A stretch of DNA of 64,000 nt, from the NCBI GenBank assembly GCA_020881915.1, contig JAJFPB010000002.1, forward strand, positions 5,405,001 through 5,469,000. The letters are read 5' to 3'. The position numbers and the translations under genes are program-made. The stretch comes from Paramyrothecium sp. XJ0827. Lineage: Eukaryota; Ascomycota; Sordariomycetes; Hypocreales; Stachybotryaceae. A model generated the notes under the pieces. That model had not been told where the DNA came from, did no database searches, and saw nothing but the letters and a program-made list of their open reading frames with translations. Positions 23,642 through 35,466 of this stretch are shown piece after piece. Positions within the stretch are counted from its first letter, which is position 1. The number at the start of each line of letters is the position of its first letter.

Positions 23642-24185
23642 ATTACACCAAAATTGTTTATGCGGGAAATAATGGACTGATGAGACTTACACTTGGATTA
23701 TAACTTTTTATTCCCATCGCACGACATGATTACAAAGCACGAGATGGTGTGTGGAATTTGTAATGCTTCGGCGAGGCGTGGGTCGGCCGAATTACGTCAT
23801 GAAGAGGGTCTCGATAGGTCACGACTAACAGATCGCTTGACAGAAATGGAAGAACACGCATGATGGAGAAACACGGCTTGCTCCTATAAGTGTTAATCGG
23901 CCAATCCAAGGATTAACTTTCAGGAGGAAAGTAAGGAATGAGTGTCACTAACAGAATACCAGGGCAATAAAGTGAGACGGTTGCACTAATACCATATAGA
24001 CAGCAATAAGATCATTCTATCGTTCTTTTGCATCATGGTACGAAATAAATGCCACCAAAATTTGAGAACATTGGCTATGAGACCTCTCACTTTGATGATT
24101 TACTGGCAAGCTCTACAAGCAGGATCCTGATGTGCCTCCACTAAGACCGGCGGGAACCAAGACAACGAGAACCGAAAAGACACGG
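23642..24185. other. Intergenic, nothing recognised
   Basis: Upstream of the oxygenase gene and downstream of the 12-Cys protein gene. No repeat or RNA gene was found. Confidence 0.5.
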
Positions 24186-24592
24186 TTAGTTCTGCGACCG
24201 GCAGCAGCTGTAGTTGTCCCCTCCGGGACATTGGTCTGCGTGAATAATGTCAGCGGGTCTTTCCTGAGACTGCAGCGTGTCAATATCAAGCACTTACTTG
24301 TGATCCATCGCGGGCAACCGTTGCTTTTCCAAGTACAGTATGAAGTGCCGCCGCAAGGATTGATATCGGCAGAGGCGCCCAAGCCCATCACGCAGCATTT
24401 GATATTGTTGCCATCAAACGGACAGGCGTCATTCATTGTGGCACCTTTGTACTCTTTGCACTCGTTGGTTGTCATGCAAATCCCGTGCGTCTTGTATGGG
24501 TTGACAACCTTGTCACCCGAGCAGCGGCCATACAGCGCCCCCAAGGCGGTGACAGGGAGCATGGAAACAAATAAGACCGCTGTGAGATGCAT
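24186..24592 (-). CDS. Secreted 12-cysteine protein with two related Cys modules
   Basis: Two exons (24592-24298, 24235-24186) give 114 aa. The ATG at 24592 opens a signal peptide (MHLTAVLFVSMLPVTALG). The mature protein has 12 cysteines in two related halves. Each ends in C-P-x-x-x-x-N-x-x-C-C-type spacing: ACPFDGNNIKCC, and QCPGGDNYSCC, the latter rebuilt across the intron. This resembles the cysteine-rich modules found alone or fused to lysozyme/endolysin-like enzymes in fungi. No catalytic domain is attached, so a wall-binding, antimicrobial or effector role is possible but inferred. A TATATAA element lies 75 bp upstream. Confidence 0.8.
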
Positions 24593-24666
24593 TTTGGCGA
24601 CTAGGAAGTTTCTTGCAGTGACTGTGATGTGCCGGAAGGGAGTTCGGGAGCTTGGGTCTGAGCCCA

Positions 24667-24673
24667 TTATATA
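24667..24673 (-). promoter_or_regulatory. TATA box of the 12-Cys secreted protein
   Basis: TATATAA on the minus strand, about 75 bp before the ATG at 24592. Confidence 0.55.
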
Positions 24674-26291
24674 CTCGCCAATTGGCAGCATTTCGTTTTG
24701 AAGAAATCAACAGAGCTAGTGTCCTGGTCGGACGGCAGACAGTTCATCCGTATTATGCTCTGTTGCCCTGCGTGCTGTCCTGGAGCCTTGTAGTTGGTTA
24801 TGTTGCATGTGCCGGGCTCTCGGTTACGATCTATCGATGCATGCTGCCCGACGGCCCGGTACGAAACCCTGAGGGTCATTCTAGATTTGAGGGGGACCAC
24901 TGAACACCTGCTACAAATGGATTGGACTCGATATGAAGCGGCACAATGACCAATTACATTGCACCCCATGCATCGCGCAAATGAATATTGCATTCTAATA
25001 GGGTTGGTCAGATTCAGCTCATGCGGGTGCCTGTCTGCTTAGTTCTCCGATTCCCTGCATAGAACACATACCCAACCCGAATATGCCCATTGCGACTAAA
25101 GAAATCGCTTTAGCGGTGTTGATGCCGATTTGGCTTGGTCGTTCTCTCAAATCTCAAATATCAACCTGTGCTATGTGAGTATGTTCGATCCACCTGGATG
25201 CTGGGCTTGAAATAGGTTTTTGGAATGTGCGGTGTAGAGTTGCATCGCTTTTACGCACAATACGACTTGCATAAACAGAGCCTGGTTGGGGTCAGCTAAT
25301 GCGCCGCCACAGATCTGGAGTCGTACCACCAATGTAACCACCTTTTCTCGGTTAGTCAATTTTTGTTTCGTCGGGAGCTTTATTGTCGAATCATTCAGGC
25401 TGAAATCACCACGTGGGATGCATCACACTGTCGAGGAACTGGTCCATGTGGCTACTGGTCCTTTGCTTAGGAAGGAGTGGCTGGATAATTGCTTTTCTAA
25501 ATTTCTGAGCTGTCATATTGGAGAGAGTATCAGAGAACTCGCTCATAACATGACGAGAGGGTCCATGCCTCGAATGTCGCCGGCGATGCAATCAATCGAC
25601 GCCTTCTTGATTAAAATTGCCTGGGTATAGCTTAGGTTCAGAGGCTGCACCGGGCGATAACGATGATTGTTATAGAGGAGTGACAGATAAAGCGCTAGAG
25701 AGTTGGCCTCCTTACGGTCATGGGTGCTTCCATCTGTCATTGAAATTATGTTATTTGTCGGATGTAAACAGGAGAGATGGTGGCGATTAAAGATCAAGCA
25801 AAGAGGTAGAGCAAGAAGGGAAGGGGAGAAAACGCAGTGAGAAATCGAAAGGGTTCAAGAATACACAAGAAATGCTGATGAAGTCTTATGATTTGAGCAC
25901 TCAAAACCTAGCTTTCGAATAATCAAGCATTGAATCAAAAACTATAAGGGATACAATTCTTCATCTTGTTTGCGGTCCAAACTCCTACTCTTTCTCTCAA
26001 ACAACCTAGCTGCACTGTTATGCTTGCACCCCGCGTTCCGAGCTTGCCAGAGATTCCTCCCGTTCTCGGGCATCCGCCGTGCTATCTTTCTCTCTTTCTG
26101 GGGCACTGTGCCTGCAGCACCCGAGGTAATTGGGTTGATCTTCCAGGTCGGCTTTGCAGCCCCTACTGCGGTCACAATAGTGAAGCAAAAGAGTATCACC
26201 TGATCCTTAATCAAGAGACATGGCGATATAAGCCCACTGCAAAGATAAGTCGCAAAGTGCGACTCAGTGCCACTGAATTAATCTGAGCACT
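24674..26291. other. Gene-poor interval
   Basis: No gene is supported. A 90-codon minus-strand frame ending near 25942 has a signal-peptide-like N-terminus but no ATG (see rejected items). Confidence 0.5.
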
Positions 26292-27562
26292 TCAGTGGCT
26301 ATTCAGTTGCGCGAGCGATAAATACCTAGTCATCAAAGGCCCCAAAAGCCGTACGGGCAACAGAGCAGCCGAGTCGAGCCCGAGCCTCGTGCTGGAGTAG
26401 ATCCAAATGGGGCTCGACCAGGCGAGGAAGCTCACAACCCAGAGCCAACCTAGGACGCGACGAAGCCGCGAGGGTAAAATCGCAGACATAACCGGTGTAA
26501 TGGCGTCCTCCAGCATGATGGCGAGAGCCTGTAAGAGGAAGAAGGCTATGGCCCCATTCTCCGCATCTGGTACCCCCATGAGCTGCTCCGCACGATAGTG
26601 GATCAAGCCAGAAATGAGAAATGCTACTGTCAACCGAGCATATCGAGGTAACAATGAATGGCGGGGCAGAAAGGGGAGACTGGTGTCCACAACCAGGTCG
26701 GCGTGGCCAGTCAGGAAGCTTCTGAACATCTGGTGCCAAGATGTACTGCGGACGTAACGTTAGTCTCATTGTTCGCTGCCTTTGCATACAGCGCAGCAAC
26801 TCACCCCCAAAATCGACGGACCGTGAAGGCCTCGGCAAACGAACCATAGAGCGGTGGGCAGTCGGCGGGCTTGCTGAGCCGCAGGAGCACGACGACAATG
26901 GCACCCAAGTTAGTCATGAAGAGGTTGAGAGTCCCTGTGATGACCCAGTACGAGATTGTCATGGCGGCGCGAAACACAACATCGTCGACGGTCAGGGTGC
27001 GCAGTGAAAAGAGGCTGGCCTTGTCGGCCCGCACCAGGGTAGCATCAGGCGGTGGTTGGGAGACGACAAAGTCGACGAAAAGGTAGGCGACCAAGGTCAC
27101 AGCTAGACGACGTAGGATAAATGTGGTGCGGGTCTGCGCCGGGTGGCTGGCCATGGATGGAACATTCTTGACTTGCCACCGGGTGCCAACGCGGCGCATG
27201 TTCCACAGCAAACCAACAGCAGACAGTGCAGCATCGAACGGCCCATTGTCCTCGCGAGCCAGCTGAGTCGCGTCGACGCGAGACACCAGAATCAGCTCCG
27301 ATGCACTGAGGAGCTGCACCCAGAGCAGTGAGGCCGTCGTGGCAGCCCAGTGCGGTCGCCCGCTGGCCAGGCACAGCTGCACGATCGAGTGCTCCATGGA
27401 ATAGGTGAACGACCCTAGGATTGCCAATCCCACGATACGCCTCGCGGTGGCCCGCGCTGAGTTCATGAGGAGGATCAGTGCGAAGATGACCGCAAATGCC
27501 ACTTCGGCGCCGACAAACGGCAGCAATGGAGAAATTGGTGTATCCGGGGTTTCGACAGCCAT
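26292..27562 (-). CDS. Wax-synthase-like membrane-bound O-acyltransferase (MBOAT)
   Basis: Two exons (27562-26805, 26745-26292) give 403 aa with about eight hydrophobic segments. The diagnostic fungal wax-synthase block is rebuilt across the intron as VRRFWGTSWHQMFRSF. It is followed by the helix carrying the presumed active-site histidine, FLISGLIHYRAEQ. Enzymes of this type acylate alcohols; in fungal terpenoid and meroterpenoid clusters they act as acetyltransferases. No terpene cyclase or synthase is nearby, so the substrate is unknown. The ATG at 27562 starts a short luminal peptide before the first helix (PFVGAEVAFAVIFALILL). Confidence 0.88.
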
Positions 27563-28294
27563 GTTTGGTTTCACCAACGCGAAGTCTCGACACTAGGCTT
27601 TGGAAGGTAAGATAAGGTGGAGGTGTTGGTGAATGTATCAAGAGTAGATAAAAAGAGGGAGCGCTCTCTGGTGTCAACTGCGAGGGGATTAGGGCTGACT
27701 CGAGATATATTAATAGGAAGTCAGCAATCACTTTCCAGTGTTGGCAGATGTGCTTTGACATGGATTCTACGCACATTGAAACATGGGACCCCATGTCACA
27801 AAGCCAGTTTTGGTGTACTAAGATCTGACAAGTGCCTTGCCAAATATGCTTTGCGGAACCGGGTTTCTGTTTACATAAACAAACTGATGTTGATTTCCCT
27901 GGGAAACTACTAACATTGCTTCTAATCTTACTTTGTCTCATTGTATAAAGAAAAGCATCCCGTGAATGCTAAAAAACTAATTAACTCCCAAGTTGTTGTA
28001 ATAGTGACAATGACACATACTTGCCATCGGACTACTCTCCTTTTTGCATCGCCAAGGGATGTGAGACTTCCTCCGTGCTCCGTAGAGCGGCCTGGAGAGG
28101 TAAAAATCTTTGAGAGTGGTCGCAAGTCCGTTTCCGGTCTCAATAGGCGGCAATGTCTAGGAAGCTATGCCATCACTGCCAGCTTCCCCTCGACAGATTT
28201 CCCATACAGGTGAATCCAAGCATTTGGACATTGAACTAGTTCAGAAAACAATTGTAAGTTAATCATGCACAGTGGCATATTCTCTTGGATAAGT
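27563..28294. other. Intergenic, nothing recognised
   Basis: Promoter of the MBOAT gene on the left and 3' flank of HET protein 2 on the right. No additional feature. Confidence 0.5.
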
Positions 28295-29932
28295 TCAACT
28301 GAGCCGAACTTTCCATTGAGGACCGCTGCAACCACTTGCGATATCTGGCCCGGTCACCGTGAACGAAGTTCTGATGAAACCAGTTTGGGCCCTGACTCCG
28401 ATAGACGTGCGGTATTCCACTCGAGATGCAGCCAGCAATGCCTCAACCGTCGAGGCCTGATATCTGAACTCCTCTGCGTACATGAATAGATGTTTCTCTA
28501 TATCACCAAAAGACGAATTGTGAGACGCGTCTATAAGGGTGCCCCGAAACTCCCATCCGCGTTTCGTTCTTGACCAGAAACAAACGAATATGACCTTATG
28601 TCTAAACACAATAGCGCCCCAATTCCGTAATGAGCTTGAGGTGCCGAAGAAACAGCCATCTTGGACGTCCCAAAATTTCATTGGGCGTTTCGTCGTGTCC
28701 AGTTGCGCGATCCAGTTTGGCAGCTCAATCTTGACAATGCTAAAACGCGCCGTTGGAACTATGTGGTCTCCATATAGAGGTGGTACCAGCTGCGCTGAGA
28801 TGGGGTTGGGTAGTTGCGTGAGGAGAATAAAGCGGCGGAGTATATTCTCGCCGAAATTAACAGGAACCAGCTCAAAGGAGCAATTATCGAGGTACTGCGC
28901 TCTCAGAAATATGTTTGGACCAATTTTGCGCATAGTCAAGGCCAACGCTCCCTCTTCTTGCTCTGGCGTTTTACATCCCAGCGCCAGTGCATATTGGTAG
29001 GCCACGTCTCTGTTCCGAAGACACAATATGTTCTCGGTAGCCATAATTTCAACACCTTTGTTGGTAACTGTCATCTCACACTCATCAAGTAACGGATTTG
29101 TCACGGACTCTAGGTCCGAGCAGGACGCAAAGTCCTTGATAGATTGGGCGAAAAATGCGCAGAGATCGCTGGTTGGGCTGCGTGGCGTCCAAGCAAGAAT
29201 CGTGGAATCGTTCGACGATCTCACAATCTCTTGCTGCAGCCGGTAAAACGCGCCGTGTCCTTCTCCGTACATGATGGGCATGTTGATTCCCAATATTCCA
29301 AGCAAGCAATACGCCTCGTCTTCGTCCCTCTTCGTCTTCCGTTCAGCAGCCCAGGAGAGTCGTCTTCCGACGCAGATGGACGACAGCGGAGCCTCCTGCA
29401 GCAATACGTCAATATCTATTGATGTGATGTCACGCAGCGTTTTGGAAAGATTGCTTTTGGTTCCGATGGGGTGCCACCATTTATCGAAGAAGATCATGTC
29501 ATCCGGCTCTCTTGGCGCGATGAGTTCTTGTAGCGTCCACCCTCGGGTAAACCAACGTGTGCCCTCGTTAATTTGCCCGAGTTCAGCGACGTCTTCCAAG
29601 TACACATAACAGAAAGCCGCATTTTGATACCACCTGAACATAGAGTTAATGGCTTCTGATAGCTCAGCACTGCTTCGTTTGTCGATGCAGCATGTATCGA
29701 TCCACGCAAAGTTAATCTTGTTCGCCAGTGCCTGTTCGCACGTTTTCACAATCTTGTCGTAACCTGTCTTCCGGCTAGCGTTTTCGAGGCAGCAGGCTTC
29801 ATCGTAGCTGATTTCCTGCCCTTCTACCCATGTGTGTGAAAGAATAGCGTAGGGAGGGACGTCTTCATTGTAAAACTCCCCAAAGGCGATGCGCCCCTCC
29901 GCTATGAGCGTTTCGGCGACGATTAGTCTCAT
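28295..29932 (-). CDS. HET-domain protein 2 (HET-E-like N-terminal type, stand-alone)
   Basis: An intronless frame of 545 aa starts at MRLIVAETL (ATG 29932; an upstream in-frame codon at 29962 is not favoured). The HET-E/HET-D type domain is clear: PPYAILSHTWVEGQEISYDE, FAWIDTCCIDKRSSAELSEA, MFRWYQNAAFCYVYLEDV, RWFTRGWTLQELIAP. The downstream block GRRLSWAAERKTKRDEDEAY, LLGILGINMPIMYGEG, RLQQEIVRSSNDSTILAW follows. In HET-E this region is fused to NACHT and WD40 domains; here the protein ends with a ~250-residue region of unknown fold. By family it is a cell-death effector in allorecognition. Confidence 0.92.
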   Translation of the reverse strand: MRLIVAETLIAEGRIAFGEFYNEDVPPYAILSHTWVEGQEISYDEACCLENASRKTGYDKIVKTCEQALANKINFAWIDTCCIDKRSSAELSEAINSMFRWYQNAAFCYVYLEDVAELGQINEGTRWFTRGWTLQELIAPREPDDMIFFDKWWHPIGTKSNLSKTLRDITSIDIDVLLQEAPLSSICVGRRLSWAAERKTKRDEDEAYCLLGILGINMPIMYGEGHGAFYRLQQEIVRSSNDSTILAWTPRSPTSDLCAFFAQSIKDFASCSDLESVTNPLLDECEMTVTNKGVEIMATENILCLRNRDVAYQYALALGCKTPEQEEGALALTMRKIGPNIFLRAQYLDNCSFELVPVNFGENILRRFILLTQLPNPISAQLVPPLYGDHIVPTARFSIVKIELPNWIAQLDTTKRPMKFWDVQDGCFFGTSSSLRNWGAIVFRHKVIFVCFWSRTKRGWEFRGTLIDASHNSSFGDIEKHLFMYAEEFRYQASTVEALLAASRVEYRTSIGVRAQTGFIRTSFTVTGPDIASGCSGPQWKVRLS

Positions 29933-32900
29933 GGTCCCAGACCTTGACAATATCAAGCACAAAGTTTGCTTTTTCGATCCTTTATCTGGGAGTGAATAGC
30001 GACCTCATTCCAGAAAAAGTTTACAAATCAAGGACGTGGTCTGACATGCCGCATGGCTGGCTTTCGAGGGTTTTTTTTTTCTTGAATGAGGGTGAATGCG
30101 CAATCTTGGGTCGAAAACGCCTGAATACCACTCAATTGCTAACAGGGGTTGCGCAGTGGCAGTGCACAGCCGTGAGTATGCGCCTGCAGATTCGTTAGCC
30201 ACATCAGAGGTTCAATAAATGTCGCTTGCAGCCTCATCCCATATTTCGTCACCCCCTCGGTGCAAAAGTTGGTTGAGTACTGAACAAAGATGCTCCCATG
30301 GCTGTATTTTGCGGAATGGCCTGTTCAAACTCCCGCACTACTTCAACAGCTGCTTCGATTGTTCATCGCAAACCATAGCCAGGCATGTGCAGTTGGCGGC
30401 GACGGCATTGACTTGCGGGATTTTTGACTCCAACAACCAAGATCTGGATGAAGTATGGGACAGTGACAGCTTCCCTTCCCATTTGCTTATACTTGGATGC
30501 CATCTTTACAAAGCCTGAAGGAATGATATGCTAGGGTAACTTGTCATGCGGTGTAGTTACTTGATCGCGCCACCCGTTGGCTTCTGGCACCTTTCTTAAT
30601 GTACTGGTGGCTAGTCAGCTAAGGTATCAGGCAATTCAAACCTACAGTAACTATTCAACCACATGCGAGCGTATCGATCGGATTTGCATGTGTCTTGATG
30701 ACAAGAGCGAGATTGCCCCAGATTCCACTGCCGCATTCCAACTTGGCATCTGGGGCTGACAGCAAATGGCTTGCATCCAGAGAAGTAGCGCAGCTCAGAG
30801 AACGTCATAATTTGGCAGCAGCTCAACAAGGACAGAGCATTATCGCCTGCCCAGGAGAGGTCATGAATGTTTCTTGTTCCCTTTCATTTGGCGCCCTACA
30901 GACATCTTCTCCCTTCTTCGCTATTTCGCCGTCTCGAAATACTCACACCTGAAATGTGTTGAATGTCCACGGGACATTTTGCCTCCGCTGAACAGAAAAT
31001 TGGCACACTCGAGCGCTTCATCGCCGTCTTAACTTGCTGACCCACCCGCTCGAGATTGTGGATCTTTCTATGAGATCCATGGTCCTAGTGCACCTTCTTT
31101 CCCCTCTTACGAAGCGGAGAAGTTGATACGGCGGCCTTCCGAGTGACGTGAGCCATCCATCCCCACCAGCAGAATGCCGGCGGTGTGCAACTAGTCATGG
31201 AAGTTTGCAACGTCGACTAGTGTCTATGGCTCCGCTTGTATTTGCTCTCAACGGTGAGATTGGCCGTGGCAAGCAGCGTGTAGCAAGGCATTACCGAGTG
31301 GGCAGCGAGGCACATTGCGTTTGGCCATTAGAGAGAGAGAAAAATGAAACGGAACAAAGGCCCAAAAAGCAAAAAAGTGTGGATGGACGTGATCCCTCGT
31401 GGCGCACAGCAGATTTCGTGGGACACTTCATGATGGAAGGGAATGAGGGGTAGCGTGCGACTTGGCGGTACGTTCATGTGACCTGGTGTTAAGCTTATAA
31501 TAAGTTAGACACAATTTAGAGACAAGGTTGAGTTTCGGGACGATAATGAAATTGGTTAGAACGATTGCACAGATGTGAATGCGTGAAACGACCAGGGCAG
31601 TAGTAGGAAGTGCGAGTCAGGAAACTGCGCGAGCGTCACGATAGGGAGCGCTGTCAGCTGATCCAATATGTCTGTGGTTCCAGAACAAGGTGCAGCCTTG
31701 GCCAATCTACGAAAATAGGAAAATATGTCTTGGTAGTTGGATCAAATGCATTCGAATCCGGAGCAAAGGAACAGCGACGCGCCGAGAAGGACGCGCATCA
31801 GCATTGTGATCGTGATTCAGGGTAGGCGAGGGTGTTGGCGTCAGCCCAGAATGTTTCGCTTTAGCCCCGAACGCCATGTCGTCAGCGGCTTTAGTTTGTA
31901 GTTTGTTGCTTACATGGGCCTCTCATTCACTCACTACATGCCCTGAACAACCTTATCTTTCCAACGAGGCGCAGCACGTTCTATTGGTAGCATCGTCGGA
32001 ACGAATACCGCCTCTCTAAAGTTAATTGTGACTTCACTTTACCCCAAGGCGGTCGAGAGCTCAATTTACTACGTTCTGACCTCTGGATCGCGAAACGATT
32101 GCTGTTTGACGTCATCTGCTTGTCACATTGAGGCTCTGCAGGCGCAGGCTTCATGGTGATAAAATTGACTGAGCGGCGACGACGGTGAGACGAGTGGTCA
32201 ACGGCGCAGCGCGCGACTGGAAAGAATGCGACACAACAGCAAGACAGGCTACAAAGGTAATCAAAATACGCACGGGGCGGCCGACATCGCTTTCAGCATT
32301 AGGGCGGATGATTTGGGGGGCCGTGGACGGGCCATTGACGGACATGGTGCAGCGAAGATGTGGAGACGTCATACAGAGCTTCAGACCCTCTGTCCAGCTG
32401 CATGTCGCAATTTCATCGAGCTAGGATCTCCAAAGTGGGAACGGGAGACGCGCGTTGAGATGCTTCCCTCCTAGTTGATAACGTCTAAATGATGGATACG
32501 AGCTGCTGCCTGAACTCTGGGGAAAGCTAGTATAATAACAAGGCCTGGACTTGTCTCCAGAGTCCCTGGCAGGGCCCAATCTTTGCTATTGACTTGGCAA
32601 TCGACGACTTGCTATTCGAACAACAATGGGGAAATGAGGAGAAGAGGGAGAAACGGACGCTATCTCGACCCATATTATACCCCCGACCTGGGATTGAGCT
32701 TGGCGGAACCTCGTCCGTCACCCTTCCTTTTGTCCGCTGCTCTCGCCCCAAGGGCTCGCTGCCATCTCGTTAGCAGAGTACCTCTCGAATTGTGCCGCAT
32801 TCGCCTGCCGAGCCATGGACCCAACGGATCACCGTGCGGCCTTCCGGATTCGAAGCACGCAAGCTCTGCCAAGCCTGTGCCCTTCGTTCCCTTGACGTAA

Positions 32901-33469
32901 GCTTGTCGCGGGAGAGCCAAGAGATTGGCGGTGCAATGCGCCCTTGGCAGCCCAATGAGGGCCGTGTTGGCTGCCCTCGCTGATATCCAAGTAATCTTCG
33001 GTGGATTTATCCAAGACTAGCTCCCCAACGGACCCGGTTTCAGGCGTCTTGGCGGCGCCTGGGATGGCTGTTAAGAGAGCACATCTCCGCTGTGCTCGCC
33101 CAGAATCCGGGGTTACATCTGGCTAATGCTACCCTAACCCAGCTTCCGTTCGAGCGGCCCCCTAGTCCCCATGTGGGGTAGCTCCTCCGTCCGGATGATG
33201 CTATTCGCAGAGACAGGGGCATGGTCTGTTGAGCTACTGGGCCCCCGCGCCCGCAACCCCAACCCAAACCCCAACCCACCTCCCCCTCTGCTCGGGGGGA
33301 GGAGTGAGGCATGACCATGATCGACAGTGAGTATAAGACTGAGATGCCCCTGACCCGACTCGTCGGTCAGGTCCTGTGACTCTGCATCTCTGGTCCCCAG
33401 GTTACTCCAATTTCCTGCTACCTAGGGTTCCTCTGTTTTTTTCCTCCTTCCCCTCTGCCTACGCCCGTC
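29933..33469. other. Gene desert of about 3.5 kb
   Basis: No coding gene with domain, signal peptide or intron support, no RNA gene and no transposon terminal repeats were recognised. Composition varies, with a C-rich stretch near 33230-33300 that belongs to the promoter of the MFS gene at 33470. Confidence 0.5.
33257..33277 (-). promoter_or_regulatory. Predicted G-quadruplex motif upstream of the MFS gene
   Basis: On the minus strand four G-runs of 3-4 are separated by loops of only two or three T. This is an ideal intramolecular G-quadruplex pattern and ends about 190 bp before the ATG at 33470. A regulatory effect is inferred, not shown. Confidence 0.6.
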
Positions 33470-35114
33470 ATGCCTTTCGGATTCGGAGCGCCTGGCAACA
33501 AGGAGGCTATCAAGCCTCCTCCTGGCGACAAGGAGGGCTTGAGCCTTCCCAACGATATCGAAGCCGTCGAAAACCCCGGCACCACCCCCGTGGTCGACGC
33601 CGAGACGGAGAAATGGCTGCTGAAGAAGCTGGATGTCCGCATCATCCCAATGGTTTGCTGGATCTACCTGATGAACTTCATGGATCGAGGTGAGTTCAAC
33701 GATGAGCACAATTCGCCGAACCGCACGCTAATCATGTCACAGTCGGCATCGGCAATGCTCGTCTCTACGGTATGGAGGAGGAGCTGGGCTTGGTCGGCGA
33801 TCAGTATCAGATCGCGGTGTCGATTCTTTTTGTCACTTATTGCGTAAGTTGAAAGCGACTCAATCACGAATGATCTCAACAGGCTGACTGGTCCTCTAGT
33901 TGTTCGAAACTCCATCAAACTTGATCATCAAGAAGTTGCAACCCGCCCGATACATCGCCGGTCTTGTCTTCTTCTGGGGCATCGTGGCCATCTTCACCGG
34001 CTTCGTTAACAACTTCGGCTCCCTGGTCGCTTGCCGTCTCCTCCTCGGATTCTTCGAGGCCGGCTTGTTCCCCGGAATCATGCTGTACTTGACCGTCTTC
34101 TACAACAAGCGTCACATTTCCCTGCGCACTGCCTACTTCTACTCCATCTCCGCCATCTCCGGAGCTGTGGGTGGACTCGTCGCCCTGGGCATTGGTCGAC
34201 TCGACAGCCAGGATGGGCCCGAGCAAGGTGCTGCTGGCTGGCGAGGCTGGCGATGGGTCCTTACCATCAACGGTATTCCCACCGTCTTGACCGCCTTCGT
34301 GGTACCCTTCGTCCTGCCCAACAGCCCAGAGACAGCAAAATTCCTGGGCGAGAACGACCGCCGTAACCTCTCACTGCTTCGATCCGCCGAGATCGGACAG
34401 ACTACTGCTGGGCAGGAGATGCACAAGGAAGACATCATGGCCGGTATCAAGGACTGGAAGATTTGGGCCTTGTCGTTCGCGCAATTTTGCAGTCACTCGG
34501 TCCTCTACAGTTTCAGTGTCTTCCTGCCGACCATCATCCAACAGATGGGAGACTGGACGCCCGAGGCAGTCCAAGGTCTCACAGTGCCGGTCTACATGGT
34601 TGGCTTCGTCTCGTACCTGACTTGTGCTCACATCAGTGATCGCACGCAACAAAGAGGTCTTTTCTGCATTGGAGGTGGCATAACTATGATTATTGGCTAC
34701 TGCATGTTGATCGCCAACCACAGTGTAGCTTTGAGTTTCACTGGTTGCTTCTTCGTCGCCGCAGGATTGTGGACAGGATCTGGGTCTGGCATGGCCTGGA
34801 TCACGGTCAACCAGCCGCGTTACGGCAAGCGTGCGTTCGCCAGTGGCATCTTCATCACCATCGGAAACTCGGCCGGTGTCGCTTCGCCATTCCTCTTCTC
34901 CAACGCCCACGCGCCCACGTACCGCCCAGGTTACGGTGCGTCCATCGGCATGCTTGTGTTGGCCGTGTGCATCCATACCACTCTCTATCTTTACTTCAAG
35001 CGACAGAACAAGAGAAAGTTGGAGGGTAAGGAGGATTGGAGAATAGAGGGTAAGACAGAGGAGGAAATTGCCGAGATGGGCGAGCACAACCCAAGATACC
35101 TATACACATGCTAG
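33470..35114 (+). CDS. MFS anion:cation symporter (allantoate permease/Dal5 type)
   Basis: Three exons (33470-33689, 33743-33843, 33900-35114) encode 511 aa. Family marks include EKWLLKKLDVRIIPMVCWIY, the block LMNFMDRVGIGNARLYGMEE rebuilt across intron 1, FETPSNLIIKKLQPARYI, LLGFFEAGLFPGIMLYL, and GWRGWRWVLTINGIPTVL. These place it with fungal Dal5/Tna1-like transporters of carboxylates, allantoate, nicotinate or vitamins. The C-terminus ends EMGEHNPRYLY, also usual for the family. It is tail-to-tail with the transcription regulator at 35467-37078 and may supply the substrate for the SDR and P450 beyond it. Confidence 0.92.
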
Positions 35115-35466
35115 ACGTGCTGTCATATATATGTTGAGTCGGAGAATTAGGTTGCCGTAGAACATTTGATCCAATAAGATTCACTATTATGATAATTGTT
35201 CATCCAACGAGTTGTGTCTGCCCAGAAATTCTTGACTTTCTTTTTGTGTTCAACAGTATCTTGGCAGTCTGTATTCGCGCACTCTGCCAAACGCCACCAG
35301 AGGGTGCATAAATGTGTGCAGATGCATTCTTGGTTCTTTTCAAGCTTCTGAGCCAATCAACATCAATTTTGAAAAGTGATACTGAGGCGAAACCGCCTAG
35401 TTTTGGATCAATGGTGCAATTAGGTCGCTCGATAAACTTCCTTCGAATTCTTATTCCTCAAGGATG
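35115..35466. other. Intergenic, convergent 3' flanks
   Basis: Separates the MFS transporter and the regulator gene, which converge. Nothing else is seen. Confidence 0.5.

Noticed and set aside
25942..26214. 90-codon minus-strand frame with a signal-peptide-like start (IKDQVILFCFTIVTAV)
   Set aside because: It begins at TTG with no in-frame ATG and has no splice-supported upstream exon and no domain, so I do not call it a gene.
29933..33469. Possible RIP-degraded transposon in the 3.5-kb desert
   Set aside because: The sequence is not strongly AT-biased throughout and shows no recognisable TE peptides. A composition scan would be needed to revive this.
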